Notes under the pieces: generated by a model
Told to the model about the DNA's origin: nothing
Seen by the model: only the letters and a program-made list of their open reading frames with translations
The model's database searches: none
Program-made: the position numbers and the translations under genes
Source of the DNA: Imhoffiella fuscus
GTDB taxonomy: Bacteria > Pseudomonadota > Gammaproteobacteria > Chromatiales > Chromatiaceae
DNA: 64,000 nucleotides
Assembly (NCBI RefSeq): GCF_042682685.1
Contig: NZ_JBHUHX010000001.1
Coordinates: forward strand, 62,001-126,000
Direction of reading: 5' to 3'
Shown here: piece by piece, positions 25,661 through 36,844 of the stretch
How positions within the stretch are numbered: position 1 is the first letter of the stretch
How the letters are laid out: the number at the start of each line of letters is the position of its first letter

Positions 25661-26628
25661 TATGGCATGGCGTCCAGTTCGGCGCCTTCCTTCTTGACCG
25701 GTACCGGCAGCAGGTCGGCCTTGGTCAGTCCCAGCCAGATGACGATGGCGGTCGCCACGTAGATGGTGGAGTAGGTGCCGACGAAGATGCCGACGATCAG
25801 TGCCAGCGAGAAGCCGCTGATCGCCTCGCCCCCGAACAGATAGAGCGCGAACAGCACCAGCAGGGTGGTTCCCGAGGTGACGATGGTGCGCGAGAGGGTC
25901 TGGTTGATCGAGTTGTTGGTGATCTCCATCACCGTGCCCTTGCGCATGCGCCGGAAGTTCTCGCGGATGCGGTCGAAGATGACGATGGTGTCGTTCAGCG
26001 AGTAGCCGATGACCGCCAGCACGGCGGCGAGCACCGTGAGATCGAACTGGATCTGGAAGATCGAGAAGATGCCGACCGTGAAGAGGACGTCGTGGACGAG
26101 TGCGACCACGGCTCCCACTGCGAAGCGCCACTCGAAGCGTAGCGCGACATAGATGAGGATGCCGATGAGCGAGAAGAGGACCGCCAGGCCGCCCTGCTCG
26201 CGCAATTCCTCACCGACCTGCGGGCCCACGAATTCCACCCTGCGCAGCTCGACCTGGCCCTTGGCCTCCTCGCTGAGTATGTGGAAGACCCGGTCGCTCT
26301 GCTTGGCGCTGTCATTTTCCTCCTGGGGGGGGAGGCGGATGAGGATGTCGCGGTTCGAGCCGAAATACTGAATCGTCGTCCCGGGGAAGCCCTGCGATTC
26401 GAGCGATTGACGAATATCGGTCAGCTCGGCCGGTTCCTGATAGCCGACCTCGATCACGGTGCCGCCCGTGAAGTCGAGGCCGAAGTCGAATCCTCGAAAC
26501 AGGATCGACAGGAGACAGATGACCAGGGCGGTGCCGGACATAATGGCCGCCAGCTTGCGCTTGCCCAGAAAGTCGATGCCGAAGTCGTTGATCGTACGCT
26601 TCGTTTTGACCGTGTTTTGCGATTTCAT
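25660..26628 (-). CDS. secF: Protein translocase subunit SecF
   Basis: A 322-residue inner-membrane protein with six helices. FDFGLDFTGGTVIEVGYQEP follows the first helix, and the conserved block YSLNDTIVIFDRIRENFRRM with SINQTLSRTIVTSGTTLLVLFALYLFGG is diagnostic for SecF. With SecD it uses the proton-motive force to assist late export through SecYEG. It follows secD after 13 bases. Its stop codon shares a base with the tandem repeat. Confidence 0.95.
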   Translation of the reverse strand: MKSQNTVKTKRTINDFGIDFLGKRKLAAIMSGTALVICLLSILFRGFDFGLDFTGGTVIEVGYQEPAELTDIRQSLESQGFPGTTIQYFGSNRDILIRLPPQEENDSAKQSDRVFHILSEEAKGQVELRRVEFVGPQVGEELREQGGLAVLFSLIGILIYVALRFEWRFAVGAVVALVHDVLFTVGIFSIFQIQFDLTVLAAVLAVIGYSLNDTIVIFDRIRENFRRMRKGTVMEITNNSINQTLSRTIVTSGTTLLVLFALYLFGGEAISGFSLALIVGIFVGTYSTIYVATAIVIWLGLTKADLLPVPVKKEGAELDAMP

Positions 26629-26641
26629 GGTGGTCCCTCCG

Positions 26642-28498
<1,857 letters not shown>

Positions 28499-28680
28499 TG
28501 CAGTTCAAATCTCAACATCGCTGGTCGCGACAGCCTGGAGGGGAGGCGGGGAGGGCGCGCGGGAGAGACCGCCGTGCAGCGGTGGCCGCGACCGAATTTG
28601 GAGATATAGCGGCATTCCGGATGAGACGGCTCGCTCGCCAGGGGCGATCGAGCCGGGTCCCTGCCTTCTCTGCCGGTGGC

Positions 28681-29013
28681 TCAGAGGTCTTTCAGGGTTC
28701 CTTTCGGCATCACAGCCTCGACCGCCATCCGGCGAACCTTGATCTGCACGCCGTCGGCGATCTCGACGAGGATGAAATTCTCGCCAAGGTCGATGACGCG
28801 GCCGGCGACACCGCCGACGGTGGTGATCTCATCGCCCTTCGACAGGGCCTCGATCATCTTGCGGTGCTCTTTCTGACGCTTGGACTGAGGGCGGATCAGC
28901 AGGAAGTAGAAGACGACCGCGAACAGCACCAGCGGCAGCAGTGCCATGAAGGGGTCGCCAGCGGCTGCCGCAGGCTCGCCCTGGGCCAGGGCGTCGGTGA
29001 TGAAAAAGCTCAT
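28681..29013 (-). CDS. yajC: Sec translocase accessory subunit YajC
   Basis: A 110-residue small membrane protein: one helix (FMALLPLVLFAVVFYFLLI) then RPQSKRQKEHRKMIEALSKGDEITTVGGVAGRVIDLGENFILVEIADGV, the classical YajC cytoplasmic domain. It associates with SecDF in the holo-translocon. The tgt-yajC-secD-secF order is conserved in gammaproteobacteria. A 182-base gap separates it from secD. Confidence 0.95.
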   Translation of the reverse strand: MSFFITDALAQGEPAAAAGDPFMALLPLVLFAVVFYFLLIRPQSKRQKEHRKMIEALSKGDEITTVGGVAGRVIDLGENFILVEIADGVQIKVRRMAVEAVMPKGTLKDL

Positions 29014-29164
29014 ATCGCTTCCCTAGTGGTGTGTGGATCCGTGATCCGGATCCAGTTGCATGAACAGCGCTGCATCGTGCGGCGGTGCAGCTGCCGCACG
29101 AGACATGGCGGCGGATTATCGCACAAGGTCGATGACGAGTAAGACCCCAATCTTCGCCGCCAGG

Positions 29165-30277
29165 CTACACTCTGACGGCCCTCGGGCGGCGTTGTTCCTT
29201 GAAATGACTGACGAATGCATCGAGTTTGCCGGCGGCGATGGCCTCGCGCAGACCGCGCATGAGCGTTTGGTAATAATGCAGGTTGTGGATGGTCGCGAGC
29301 CGCGCGCCCAGGATCTCCTTGCAGCGGTCGAGATGGTGCAGATAGGCGCGGCTGTAGTGGCGGCAGGTGTAACAGTCGCATAGCGGGTCGAGCGGCCCCT
29401 CGTCGGTGCGGTTGGCGGCGTTGCGGATCTTGACGATGCCTTGGTGGGTGAAGAGATAGCCGTTGCGGGCGTTGCGGGTCGGCATGACGCAGTCGAACAT
29501 GTCGATGCCGCGCTGCACCGCCGCGACGATGTCCTCGGGCGTGCCGACACCCATCAGATAGCGTGGCCGGTCGGTCGGCATCTTGTCGGACAGGAAATCG
29601 AGGATCCGCAGTCGGTCCTCTTCCGGTTCGCCGACCGAGAGCCCGCCGATGGCGTAGCCGTCGAAGCCGATCCGCGTCAGCCCTTCGAGCGACTCGGCGC
29701 GCGGACCCTCGTGCATGCCGCCTTGTACGATTCCGAACAAGGCCGACGGATTGTCGCCGTGCGCCTCGCGCGAGCGGGCCGCCCAGCGCAGAGACAGCTC
29801 CATCGATGCGCGCGCCCGGGTCTCGTCGGCCGGGTAGGGGGTGCACTCGTCGAAGATCATGACGATGTCCGATCCCAGCTCGCGCTGGACCTGCATCGAG
29901 ACCTCCGGGCTCATGAAGACCTTGCTGCCGTCGACCGGCGACTGGAAATGCACGCCCTCCTCGGTGATCTTGCGCAGGTCGCCGAGGCTGAAGACCTGGA
30001 AACCGCCTGAGTCGGTCAGGATCGGTTTGTCCCAGTGCATGAAGTCGTGCAGATCGCCGAGCCGGCGGATGATCTCGGTCCCGGGCCGCAGCATCAGATG
30101 GAAGGTGTTGCCGAGCACGATCTCGGCGCCGACCTCCAGTAGCTCCTCGGGCGTCATCGCCTTCACGGTGCCGTAAGTGCCCACGGGCATGAAGGCGGGC
30201 GTCTCGACCGTTCCGCGTTCGAACGTCAGGCGGGCGCGTCGTGCCAGACCGTCTTGGCCAAGCAGATCAAATTCCAT
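29165..30277 (-). CDS. tgt: tRNA-guanine transglycosylase
   Basis: A 370-residue TIM-barrel enzyme that exchanges guanine-34 for preQ1 in tRNAs with GUN anticodons, a queuosine step. ILTDSGGFQVFSL, FDECTPYPAD and DCVMPTRNARNG carry the catalytic Asp and substrate-binding residues. The zinc site is DCYTCRHYSRAYLHHL with the preceding Cys (CDCYTC...H). It starts at 30277, 11 bases inside the end of the upstream HAD hydrolase gene, so translation is probably coupled. Confidence 0.95.
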   Translation of the reverse strand: MEFDLLGQDGLARRARLTFERGTVETPAFMPVGTYGTVKAMTPEELLEVGAEIVLGNTFHLMLRPGTEIIRRLGDLHDFMHWDKPILTDSGGFQVFSLGDLRKITEEGVHFQSPVDGSKVFMSPEVSMQVQRELGSDIVMIFDECTPYPADETRARASMELSLRWAARSREAHGDNPSALFGIVQGGMHEGPRAESLEGLTRIGFDGYAIGGLSVGEPEEDRLRILDFLSDKMPTDRPRYLMGVGTPEDIVAAVQRGIDMFDCVMPTRNARNGYLFTHQGIVKIRNAANRTDEGPLDPLCDCYTCRHYSRAYLHHLDRCKEILGARLATIHNLHYYQTLMRGLREAIAAGKLDAFVSHFKEQRRPRAVRV

Positions 30278-30986
30278 CAGTGTCTCCGGTGCAACCGCCG
30301 TTCAGCCAGGCGGTCAATTCGTACAGGTTCGTCACCGTCAGCGACGGTGGTGGGAGTTCGTCCGGCCAGTCGCGACCGGTGCGGTTGACCCAGATTGCAG
30401 CGATGCCGAGCGCGCGTGCCGCCTCCACATCGGTCCAGGGATCGTCGCCCAGGTGCAGACATGCGTCGGCGCGGCAGCCGGTAAGCTCCAGCGCACGGCG
30501 GAACATGGCCGGGTCCGGCTTGGCCGCGCCAATGCCGGCCGCCGTGAGGTTGTGGTCGAAGATCCCGCGCAGCGGCGTCGCCTCGGCATCGGCATTGCCG
30601 TTGGTGAGGCTCACCAGACGGTAGTTCGGTGCCAGCGAGCGCAGTACGGGCAGTGCGTCCGCATAGGGCTCGACCCGGCTGCGATGGTCCAAAAAGAGCG
30701 AGACCGCCCCGTCGGCTAGGTCGATCGGATACTCGAAAAACTCCAAGAGCTGGATCAGCGAACGGTGCCGGACCAGACCCAGGTCGTGCGCGATCTCGGG
30801 CATCGTCTCCATGACTGCGCGGCGATGCGCGCGCATGCTCTCGATGTCGTGCGCCTCGGCGAGCCGGGGCGCATGATCGCGCAGCCAGTCGTGGAGCGCC
30901 TGCTCCGCCGCCTGGATCGCCGGCAGACAGGGCCAGAGGGTGTCGTCCAGATCGAAGGTGATGAGGCGGATGCGTGCTTGAGGCAT
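30267..30986 (-). CDS. HAD-family phosphatase
   Basis: A 239-residue haloacid-dehalogenase-type hydrolase. Motif I is LITFDLDDTLWPCL (the two catalytic Asp), motif II is LVSLTNGNAD, the motif III Lys lies in GAAKPDPAMFRRAL, and motif IV is HLGDDPWTDVEAARALG. The cap is helical, in the YigB/L2-haloacid style; in other bacteria YigB dephosphorylates a flavin precursor, but that role here is only a guess. ATG 30986 gives the usual start just before motif I. It overlaps tgt by 11 bases. Confidence 0.85.
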   Translation of the reverse strand: MPQARIRLITFDLDDTLWPCLPAIQAAEQALHDWLRDHAPRLAEAHDIESMRAHRRAVMETMPEIAHDLGLVRHRSLIQLLEFFEYPIDLADGAVSLFLDHRSRVEPYADALPVLRSLAPNYRLVSLTNGNADAEATPLRGIFDHNLTAAGIGAAKPDPAMFRRALELTGCRADACLHLGDDPWTDVEAARALGIAAIWVNRTGRDWPDELPPPSLTVTNLYELTAWLNGGCTGDTDGI

Positions 30987-31324
30987 GGTCTTGCGGGTCG
31001 GAAAAGAGCCGCATTGTGCCTGCAAGGTCGATCTGAAACCAAGCCGGATCGTCCGATCGGTACGTGCGTGCCTCCAGCGCGCAGGCATCGAGGCGGCACC
31101 GGGGGCTTGTTTGTTCCTTATCGTGGGCCGTGCATTGCTAACCTATCCAGAGCAAAGAGACAGAACAGGTCTCCCGCGATGTAAGCCTTGGGTCTTCGGG
31201 GTTCTCTTGATTGCTACAACCCCATTCACTGCGTCAGCGTGGATCGGTTCCACGATGATCTTGATGACGCGTCGAGCAGCAGGCGATCTTGCTTGGTATC
31301 AATGATCCGTTCATGGAGGTCCTC
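30987..31324. other. Divergent gap between HAD gene and broken ROK gene
   Basis: A 338-base stretch. I see no gene with credible coding character and no firm promoter pair; it must carry at least the promoter for the HAD-tgt transcript. A GGAGGT ribosome site for the ROK gene lies at its right end. Confidence 0.35.
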
Positions 31325-32257
31325 ATGGTCCGCATCGGAATCGATCTTGGCGGTACGAAGACCGAAATCATCGTGCTCGACCCCGATGGGCGCGAACGAT
31401 GGCGTCGGCGTGTCCCGACACCTGCAGGTGATTATCGCGCCACGGTCGAAACGGTCTGCGACCTGGTGGAGGAAGCCGAGCGCGTGCTTGGGGCCGGTGC
31501 CTCTGTTGGGGTTGGCATTCCCGGGTCGGTTTCACCCCTGACTGGGCTCATCCGCAACGCCAATTCGACCTGTCTGATCGGACAGCCGCTGCGCAAGGAT
31601 CTGGAGACGCGTTTGGGTCGTGAGGTTCGGCTGGCCAACGATGCCAACTGTCTGGCGATGTCGGAGGCGAGCGATGGTGCTGGCGCCGAGGCTGAAACGC
31701 TATTCGCCGCCATTCTCGGTACGGGCGTCGGCGGTGGTCTGGTCGTGCGTGGTCGTTTGCTGGTCGGGGCGAACGCCATTGCGGGCGAGTGAGGGCATTC
31801 GCCGCTGCCTTCACCTGAGAAGGAGGATTTGCCGCTGCCGAGCTGCTATTGCGGTCGTTCGGGTTGCATCGAGACCTATCTCTCCGGTCCCGGCATGGCA
31901 TTGGATCATGTGCGCCATACGGGCATGGCGCTGGATGCGGTGGCCATCGCGGCAGGCGTCGAGGACGGCGATCCCGGATGCATTGAAACGCTGCAACGCT
32001 ACGAGCGACGTCTGGCCCGCGCGCTCGCGGGTGTCGTCAATCTGCTGGATCCCGACGTCATCGTGCTCGGAGGCGGACTCTCGAAGCTCGAACGGCTGTA
32101 TCGGAATGTGCCCAGGCTGTGGGGCGAATGGATCTTTTCCGATCAGATCTCGACCCGCCTGCTTCCGGCGAGGTATGGTGACTCCTCGGGCGTGCGGGGT
32201 GCGGCTTGGCTGTGGCCGATCGCGTCTCTGCAAGAGCGCGGCATGACGTCTCGTTAG
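31325..32257 (+). pseudogene. ROK-family sugar kinase interrupted by in-frame TGA
   Basis: The 310-codon reading frame is continuous except for TGA at 31790-31792. The first part (MVRIGIDLGGTKTEIIVLD..., LGTGVGGGLVVRGRLLVGANAIAGE) is the ATP-binding half. After the TGA the same frame continues GHSPLPSPEKEDLPLPSCYCGRSGCIETYLSGPG, with the ROK zinc motif C-x-C-x4-C, and then LLDPDVIVLGGGLSKL. In ROK kinases the codon after GE in this place encodes Trp (GEWGH), so one TGG-to-TGA change explains the break. The rest looks intact and unbroken, so the event is recent, or it is a read error. Family members phosphorylate fructose, glucose or N-acetylglucosamine. Confidence 0.85.
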
Positions 32258-32456
32258 AGTCTCCCCCGGTTCTCCACTGGCTGCGATTGGGATCAGCGAT
32301 TCTGGTCTTCCTGAACGTGCGTCGCAGTCTCCGCGTGTTGCGGTTCCGTCATTGCCGTCTATGGCTGGTTTTTCGACCAGGCGTTGTGCTGTGGCGAGCC
32401 TGGGGCCGTCGAGGATGAGTCGGGGCGAGGACTTGGTCCTCGCAAACGCCCCGGAT

Positions 32457-34643
32457 CTACGTTGTCTGCCTCGCGTCAGCTTTTATGTTGAATTTGCGAA
32501 CCAGCTGCTCCAGCTGTTTGGCCTGCTCGGTCAGGGTGTGTGCGGCCATCGAGGATTGCTCGGCATTGTCGCTGTTGTGGTTGATGACCTCGTCAATCTG
32601 CCCGATGGCATCGCTCAGCTGCTCGGTTCCCGTCGCCTGCTCGTTGGCCGTCAGCGCGATATCCGCGACCAGCGAGGAGGATTCTGCCGCTTCGGTCACG
32701 ATCTTTTGCAGGGCGAGCGCCGTGTCGTCCGTCAACTCCATGCCTTTGACCGTGCGTTCGCCGGTCTTTTGAATCAGCTGAGCCGTTTGCTGAGCGGCCT
32801 CGGCGCTGCGGGCCGCGAGGCGGCGTACCTCGTCGGCGACCACCGCGAAGCCGCGTCCGTGTTCGCCCGCTCGGGCTGCCTCGATCGCGGCGTTGAGTGC
32901 GAGCAGGTTGGTTTGAGCGGCGATCTCTTCGATCACGATGGTGATGTTGGTGATGTCCTGCCCGGAGTGTTCGATGTCCTGCATGGCGGAGCGTAGACCC
33001 TCCATCAGCGCATTGCCTTGCTGGGCGGCTTGCTCGGTGCTCTTGGAGAGCGCGTTCGCCCGGTCCGCCTTTTCAGAGCTTTGGCGAATCTGTCCCGCCA
33101 TCTGGTTGATGGTGGCGCTGATTTCGGTGACCGAGGCCGCCGATTGCGTGGCTCCGCTGGCGAAGCTCTGACTCAGATCCGAGACCGCCTGTGCCTTGTC
33201 GGTGATGAGCGTTGCGCCGGATTGGACTTGGGCGACCAGTTGATTGAGGTTTTCAACCATGCGGCTGAGGGCGATTCCGAGCTGGTCTTTGTCGGATGCC
33301 AGTCGAACGTCGAGATCCAGTTCGCCTTGGGAGATCTGCTCCGCAAGCTCGGCGCGCTCCTGGAGGCTGTTGGCCATCTCGTCGAGGTTGTTGGTCAGTT
33401 GCCCGACTTCGTCCGCCGAGCGATGCGCCAGGCGTTGCGATAGATCGCCGGCTCGAATGGTGCCAGCCAAGTTTGCGGCACGGCGAATCGGTCCTGCGAT
33501 CGAGCGCGCGGCGAGCCAGAGTGCCACCATGGCGAGCAGGACGACCAGGATGCTGACGGCAACCTGCATCAGGGCGCTACGCTTTCCTTGTTCGGCCATA
33601 TCCTGACTCAGAGCGCGCGCGCTGGCGAGTACCAGATCGGTATCGACGGTCAGCATGAGCGACCAGATGGTGCCTGTGCGACCGATTTCGATCGGCGAGA
33701 AGACCTCGACCTTGTGCGACTCCTGATTGATTCTGGCGACCGCCTGTTTCTGCTGGATGATCTCCAGACTCTTCTGCCAGTCATTCGCGTCGAGCGCTTT
33801 GAAATGCTGGCCGATGAATTCGGGATGTTTGCTGGCCGCGATCAGTAGACCTTGATCGCTGACGATGGCGACGTCGCCCTGGCCGTCGAAGATCTGCTGG
33901 GAGACCTGCTTGCTGATCTGCTGGACGAAGTCCAGGTTGTAGTCCGTTCCGGCAACGCCTAGAAAGGTGTCCTGCACCAGGATCGGTGCCGATAGCGTGG
34001 CCAGCCAGACCTGCTTGCCCTGCACCACGTAGGGCAGGGGGGCCTGGATGCTTTCCTTGTGGGTCTTGCTGGGGTTGATGTACCAGCCGCCCTTCATGAC
34101 ACCGTTCGGATGCGTATCCAGGGTGTCGTATTCGACGAGCGCCTGGACATCGATCTTTCCGTTGGGGTCGCGCGTCCAGTAGGGCGTAAAGCGGCCGGTT
34201 TGGGCGTTGTTCCCATTGCCCTCGTCCGTGAACAGAAGGTCTTGTCCCTCGATGGCGTTCGGTTCCCAGCAGGAGTAGGTGCCGTTGAATTCCGGATTTT
34301 CCTTGAGGATCTCCAGAAGAATGGCATTGACGTCGCGCCGCTGTAGGCTGAGGTCGGCCGCAAGCCCTGTCTGCGCCTTTGAGACGGCGAAAATACTCGC
34401 CATCGTGCGTGCCGCATCAAGGGCGACATCGAATTTGCTGCGGATGTCTCCGGCATATTTGCCCGCGAGGTTTACGAGGCTGTCGAGGGCGGCCTTTTCG
34501 GCTTGCGTCTCGACGCGTTCGGAGACCAGCCGCTGGGTGGAATAGGCGGAATAGACGCCGTAGCCGACCAGAATGCCTGCGGTGGCGAGGAGGCAGGCCC
34601 CGCCGGTGAGCGCGATCTTTTGCTGGATGGATGTGATGGCCAT
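32457..34643 (-). CDS. Methyl-accepting chemotaxis protein with Cache-type sensor
   Basis: A 728-residue transmembrane chemoreceptor. Helix 1 is ALTGGACLLATAGILVGYGVYSAY; a periplasmic dCache-like domain of about 300 residues follows (GRFTPYWTRDPNGKIDVQ, APILVQDTFLGVAGTDYNLDFV). Helix 2 is VAVSILVVLLAMVALWLAARSI, then HAMP (IAGPIRRAANLAGTIRAGDLSQRL), then the signalling hairpin tip IEEIAAQTNLLALNAAIEAARAGEHGRGFAVVADEVRRLA. ATG 34643 has GGGAGAAACG in front and is preferred over 34658. No C-terminal CheR-docking pentapeptide is seen. Ligand unknown; dCache domains often bind amino acids or organic acids. Confidence 0.93.
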   Translation of the reverse strand: MAITSIQQKIALTGGACLLATAGILVGYGVYSAYSTQRLVSERVETQAEKAALDSLVNLAGKYAGDIRSKFDVALDAARTMASIFAVSKAQTGLAADLSLQRRDVNAILLEILKENPEFNGTYSCWEPNAIEGQDLLFTDEGNGNNAQTGRFTPYWTRDPNGKIDVQALVEYDTLDTHPNGVMKGGWYINPSKTHKESIQAPLPYVVQGKQVWLATLSAPILVQDTFLGVAGTDYNLDFVQQISKQVSQQIFDGQGDVAIVSDQGLLIAASKHPEFIGQHFKALDANDWQKSLEIIQQKQAVARINQESHKVEVFSPIEIGRTGTIWSLMLTVDTDLVLASARALSQDMAEQGKRSALMQVAVSILVVLLAMVALWLAARSIAGPIRRAANLAGTIRAGDLSQRLAHRSADEVGQLTNNLDEMANSLQERAELAEQISQGELDLDVRLASDKDQLGIALSRMVENLNQLVAQVQSGATLITDKAQAVSDLSQSFASGATQSAASVTEISATINQMAGQIRQSSEKADRANALSKSTEQAAQQGNALMEGLRSAMQDIEHSGQDITNITIVIEEIAAQTNLLALNAAIEAARAGEHGRGFAVVADEVRRLAARSAEAAQQTAQLIQKTGERTVKGMELTDDTALALQKIVTEAAESSSLVADIALTANEQATGTEQLSDAIGQIDEVINHNSDNAEQSSMAAHTLTEQAKQLEQLVRKFNIKADARQTT

Positions 34644-35006
34644 CGTTTCTCCCTTCATCCCTCGGTTGGACCGGATTCGATGCGGCGTTGTTTTCGATGC
34701 CTATCGTTGGCTGTAACGGGCGCATGCTGGTCCCGTTTCTGTGTGAGCCGGTGTTTTTGGCGTGTTGGCGACGCACCTTGATCGTGTGCGTCGGCCTGCT
34801 TCGAATTGGGGGCGATTGTGGCGGATGACCAGTTCCTGGCTCATTGGGATTGGGTCGCCTGTTGGGAGCTCGGTCGAGGCATGGTAATGCGCGCCCTAGC
34901 GATGCCTGCTCAGAGGGCGCGCGAGGCAGCAATCAGTAGAACTCGGTGCTCTTGTCACGTTCTGTGGCGATAATGCGTACGGTCAACCATTTGTGGAGGA
35001 GCGAAT
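34644..35006. other. Divergent gap upstream of chemoreceptor and phosphatase genes
   Basis: A 363-base stretch between divergent starts. I looked for a flagellar sigma-28 promoter for the chemoreceptor and found no acceptable TAAA-N15-GCCGATAA match. No gene or clear repeat is visible. Confidence 0.35.
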
Positions 35007-35696
35007 ATGCCAACTCGAATCTATCTCGTCCGACATGGGGCGACTGAACTCACGGCTGAGGACCGTTTCGCCGGATCGACGGATGTCCCGCTCTCCGACG
35101 AGGGGCGGCATCAGGCGGCGGCGCTGGCGGAGCGGCTGAAGTGCGATCGGCTCGACGGTATCTACGCCAGCCCGATGGGGCGCACCATCGAGACCGCGCG
35201 TATCGTCGGCGCGCCTCACGACTGCCAGGTTCAGGTCGAGCCGGATCTGCGCGAGATCGCCTACGGGCACTGGGAGGGTCGGACGCGCGACGAGATCGAG
35301 CGCGAGTTCGCTGCGGAATATGAGGCTTGGGAGGAGGATCCCTTGACGACGGCTCCGGCGGGCGGCGAATCCGGTATCCAGGTGCTCTCGCGCGCCTTGC
35401 CGGTAATGCGGCGCATCGTTCAGAGCCATCGCCATCAGTCCGTGCTGGTCGTTTCCCACAAAGGGACCAATCGGCTCCTGATCAGCAGCCTGCTCGGGTT
35501 CGATGCGCGGGGCTACCGCGATCGGCTCGACCAGAGTCCTGCGGCGCTGACCATCTTGGAGTTCGCCAACGACGTTCGCGCTCGGCTGCGTTTGTTCAAC
35601 GACATCTCACACTATGACCCGCTGCCTGGGCGTTGCGTCGAGCAGCGGCTGTCGCGCTGGTGGAGCCGGCCCATTCAGGAGAGCGACGGTTTCTGA
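35007..35696 (+). CDS. Histidine phosphatase family protein
   Basis: A 229-residue member of the phosphoglycerate-mutase-like superfamily. IYLVRHGATELTAEDRFAGSTDVPLSDEG carries the catalytic RHG; the second His is in VLVVSHKGTNRLLIS, and the general-acid Glu lies in LREIAYGHWEG. The C-terminal 30 residues (LPGRCVEQRLSRWWSRP) are extra. Relatives include alpha-ribazole phosphatase CobC and acid sugar phosphatases; the substrate cannot be read from sequence. It converges on draT. GTGGAGGAGC precedes the ATG. Confidence 0.88.
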   Translation: MPTRIYLVRHGATELTAEDRFAGSTDVPLSDEGRHQAAALAERLKCDRLDGIYASPMGRTIETARIVGAPHDCQVQVEPDLREIAYGHWEGRTRDEIEREFAAEYEAWEEDPLTTAPAGGESGIQVLSRALPVMRRIVQSHRHQSVLVVSHKGTNRLLISSLLGFDARGYRDRLDQSPAALTILEFANDVRARLRLFNDISHYDPLPGRCVEQRLSRWWSRPIQESDGF

Positions 35697-35805
35697 GGCG
35701 TGTCGAGGGCGTTCGTCCGCGAGATGCGGCTTATGTCGCGATCGACCCGCGCCTGTGGAGCCTCTCCGACAAGACGGTCCTGTGCTTCGGTCGGCAGCGG
35801 GTTTT

Positions 35806-36663
35806 TCAGATGGAGCTGATGCAGACCTCGTAGGCGCCGCCGATGACGACGTATTCGTCCTCGCCCTTGAGCATGCCGGGCAGTAGCTTGTTGTAGAAGA
35901 AGATCTTGGAGGTCGGGACCTGGGCCATGAGGATGTAGTCGCCGAATTCGTCTGCGCGCTCGCGGTTGCTGGTGAAGCTGTTGAGGTTGTTGAGCAGGAC
36001 GCGGTTGCGGCCGCAGGGGCGGGTCTCCAGGATCTCGTGTTCATCCATGCGGTTGATGCCGCGATAGAGCTTCAGGTGCGCGTTTTCGCCGTGTTCGCGG
36101 GTCAGCTCGTACTGACAGTAGGTGAAGAGCAGGTCGAGCTGCGCCTCCAGGGCGTTGGTGGCGTAGAGCCCTCGGGTGCCTTCGCTGATGTAGCGGTGAT
36201 AGGCATCGCCGCTCGGGTCGAGCAGAGGTCCGGCGTGATGGCGGGCGAGCAACCCGAAGCGGCTTTCCACCCAGCGTTTGAGAATGGCGCCCTCGCGTCC
36301 GTCCGAGTCGAACGACCAGCCGCGCACCATCCTTAGATAATTGGCGTTGACCCTGGATTTGCGCTTGCGTCCGGGCGTCAGTCCCGCCTCTTCCAGTTCC
36401 TCCAATAAGAAACGCACCGTCATGTAGTCGATGAAGTGCTGGGCGCGCTCGTCCTGTTGCTCCATGGCGTCCAGCGTGCGGAAGAGGCTGGCGTGGAAGT
36501 CTCTGATTCCGTCGATCTCCAGTGCGATCGGATGCTCCTGAAAGGTCAGGCTGCCGAGGATGACGGCGGGGAGGTTGCAGCGGTTGATGGGAAGCTGGGC
36601 GTTTGGTGGCAGGCTGGGGGGCGGTTGTCGGGTTTCTTGTTCGATTTGTCTGTTGTTATCCAT
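35806..36663 (-). CDS. draT: NAD(+)-dinitrogen-reductase ADP-ribosyltransferase DraT
   Basis: A 285-residue enzyme that switches off nitrogenase after ammonium or darkness by ADP-ribosylating an Arg of NifH. LPINRCNLPAVILGSLTFQEHPIALEIDG is the family hallmark, with HLKLYRGINRMDEHEIL and NNLNSFTSNRERADEFGDYI as the NAD-binding core. ATG 36663 is the natural start; a longer reading runs into the nifH promoter. The target, R101 of NifH, is present in the divergent gene. The partner hydrolase DraG is not in the window. A NifA-type site overlaps this start codon. Confidence 0.93.
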   Translation of the reverse strand: MDNNRQIEQETRQPPPSLPPNAQLPINRCNLPAVILGSLTFQEHPIALEIDGIRDFHASLFRTLDAMEQQDERAQHFIDYMTVRFLLEELEEAGLTPGRKRKSRVNANYLRMVRGWSFDSDGREGAILKRWVESRFGLLARHHAGPLLDPSGDAYHRYISEGTRGLYATNALEAQLDLLFTYCQYELTREHGENAHLKLYRGINRMDEHEILETRPCGRNRVLLNNLNSFTSNRERADEFGDYILMAQVPTSKIFFYNKLLPGMLKGEDEYVVIGGAYEVCISSI

Positions 36664-36666
36664 ACA
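36651..36666. promoter_or_regulatory. NifA upstream activator site
   Basis: TGT-N10-ACA, the NifA consensus, occurs as TGTTGTTATCCATACA. It lies about 100 bases upstream of the -24/-12 element of nifH, the usual distance. It also covers the draT start codon, so NifA bound here could affect draT expression. Confidence 0.65.
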
Positions 36667-36764
36667 GCCCCTGCGGCTTTGTCGGGGATGCGACCAACTC
36701 GAACAGCCACCACTAATGGTTATGGTCTCTTTTGAATCAAAGGCTTGTGCGTTTTTCCTGGATT

Positions 36765-36780
36765 TGGCACAGCGATTGCT
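36765..36780 (+). promoter_or_regulatory. Sigma-54 (-24/-12) promoter of nifHDK
   Basis: TGGCAC-AGCGA-TTGCT fits the RpoN consensus TGGCAC-N5-TTGCW exactly in its invariant GG and GC. It is 65 bases before the nifH ATG. With the NifA site at 36651 it forms a standard nif promoter. Confidence 0.85.
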
Positions 36781-36844
36781 CAATAGCTGTCGAGTGAAGA
36801 ATTCGTTCAACGCTCGCGGTAGCGAGCCAACAGGAGACCATACC

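Noticed and set aside
34659..35006. Flagellar sigma-28 promoter for the chemoreceptor
   Set aside because: No TAAA box at the right distance from the weak GCC-ACGATA match.
35697..35805. Short frame between the histidine phosphatase and draT
   Set aside because: Only about 60 codons, mostly overlapping both neighbours; no ribosome site.
36677..36700. Second sigma-54 promoter reading toward draT
   Set aside because: The best match has the TTG one base out of register and lacks the GC of the -12 element.
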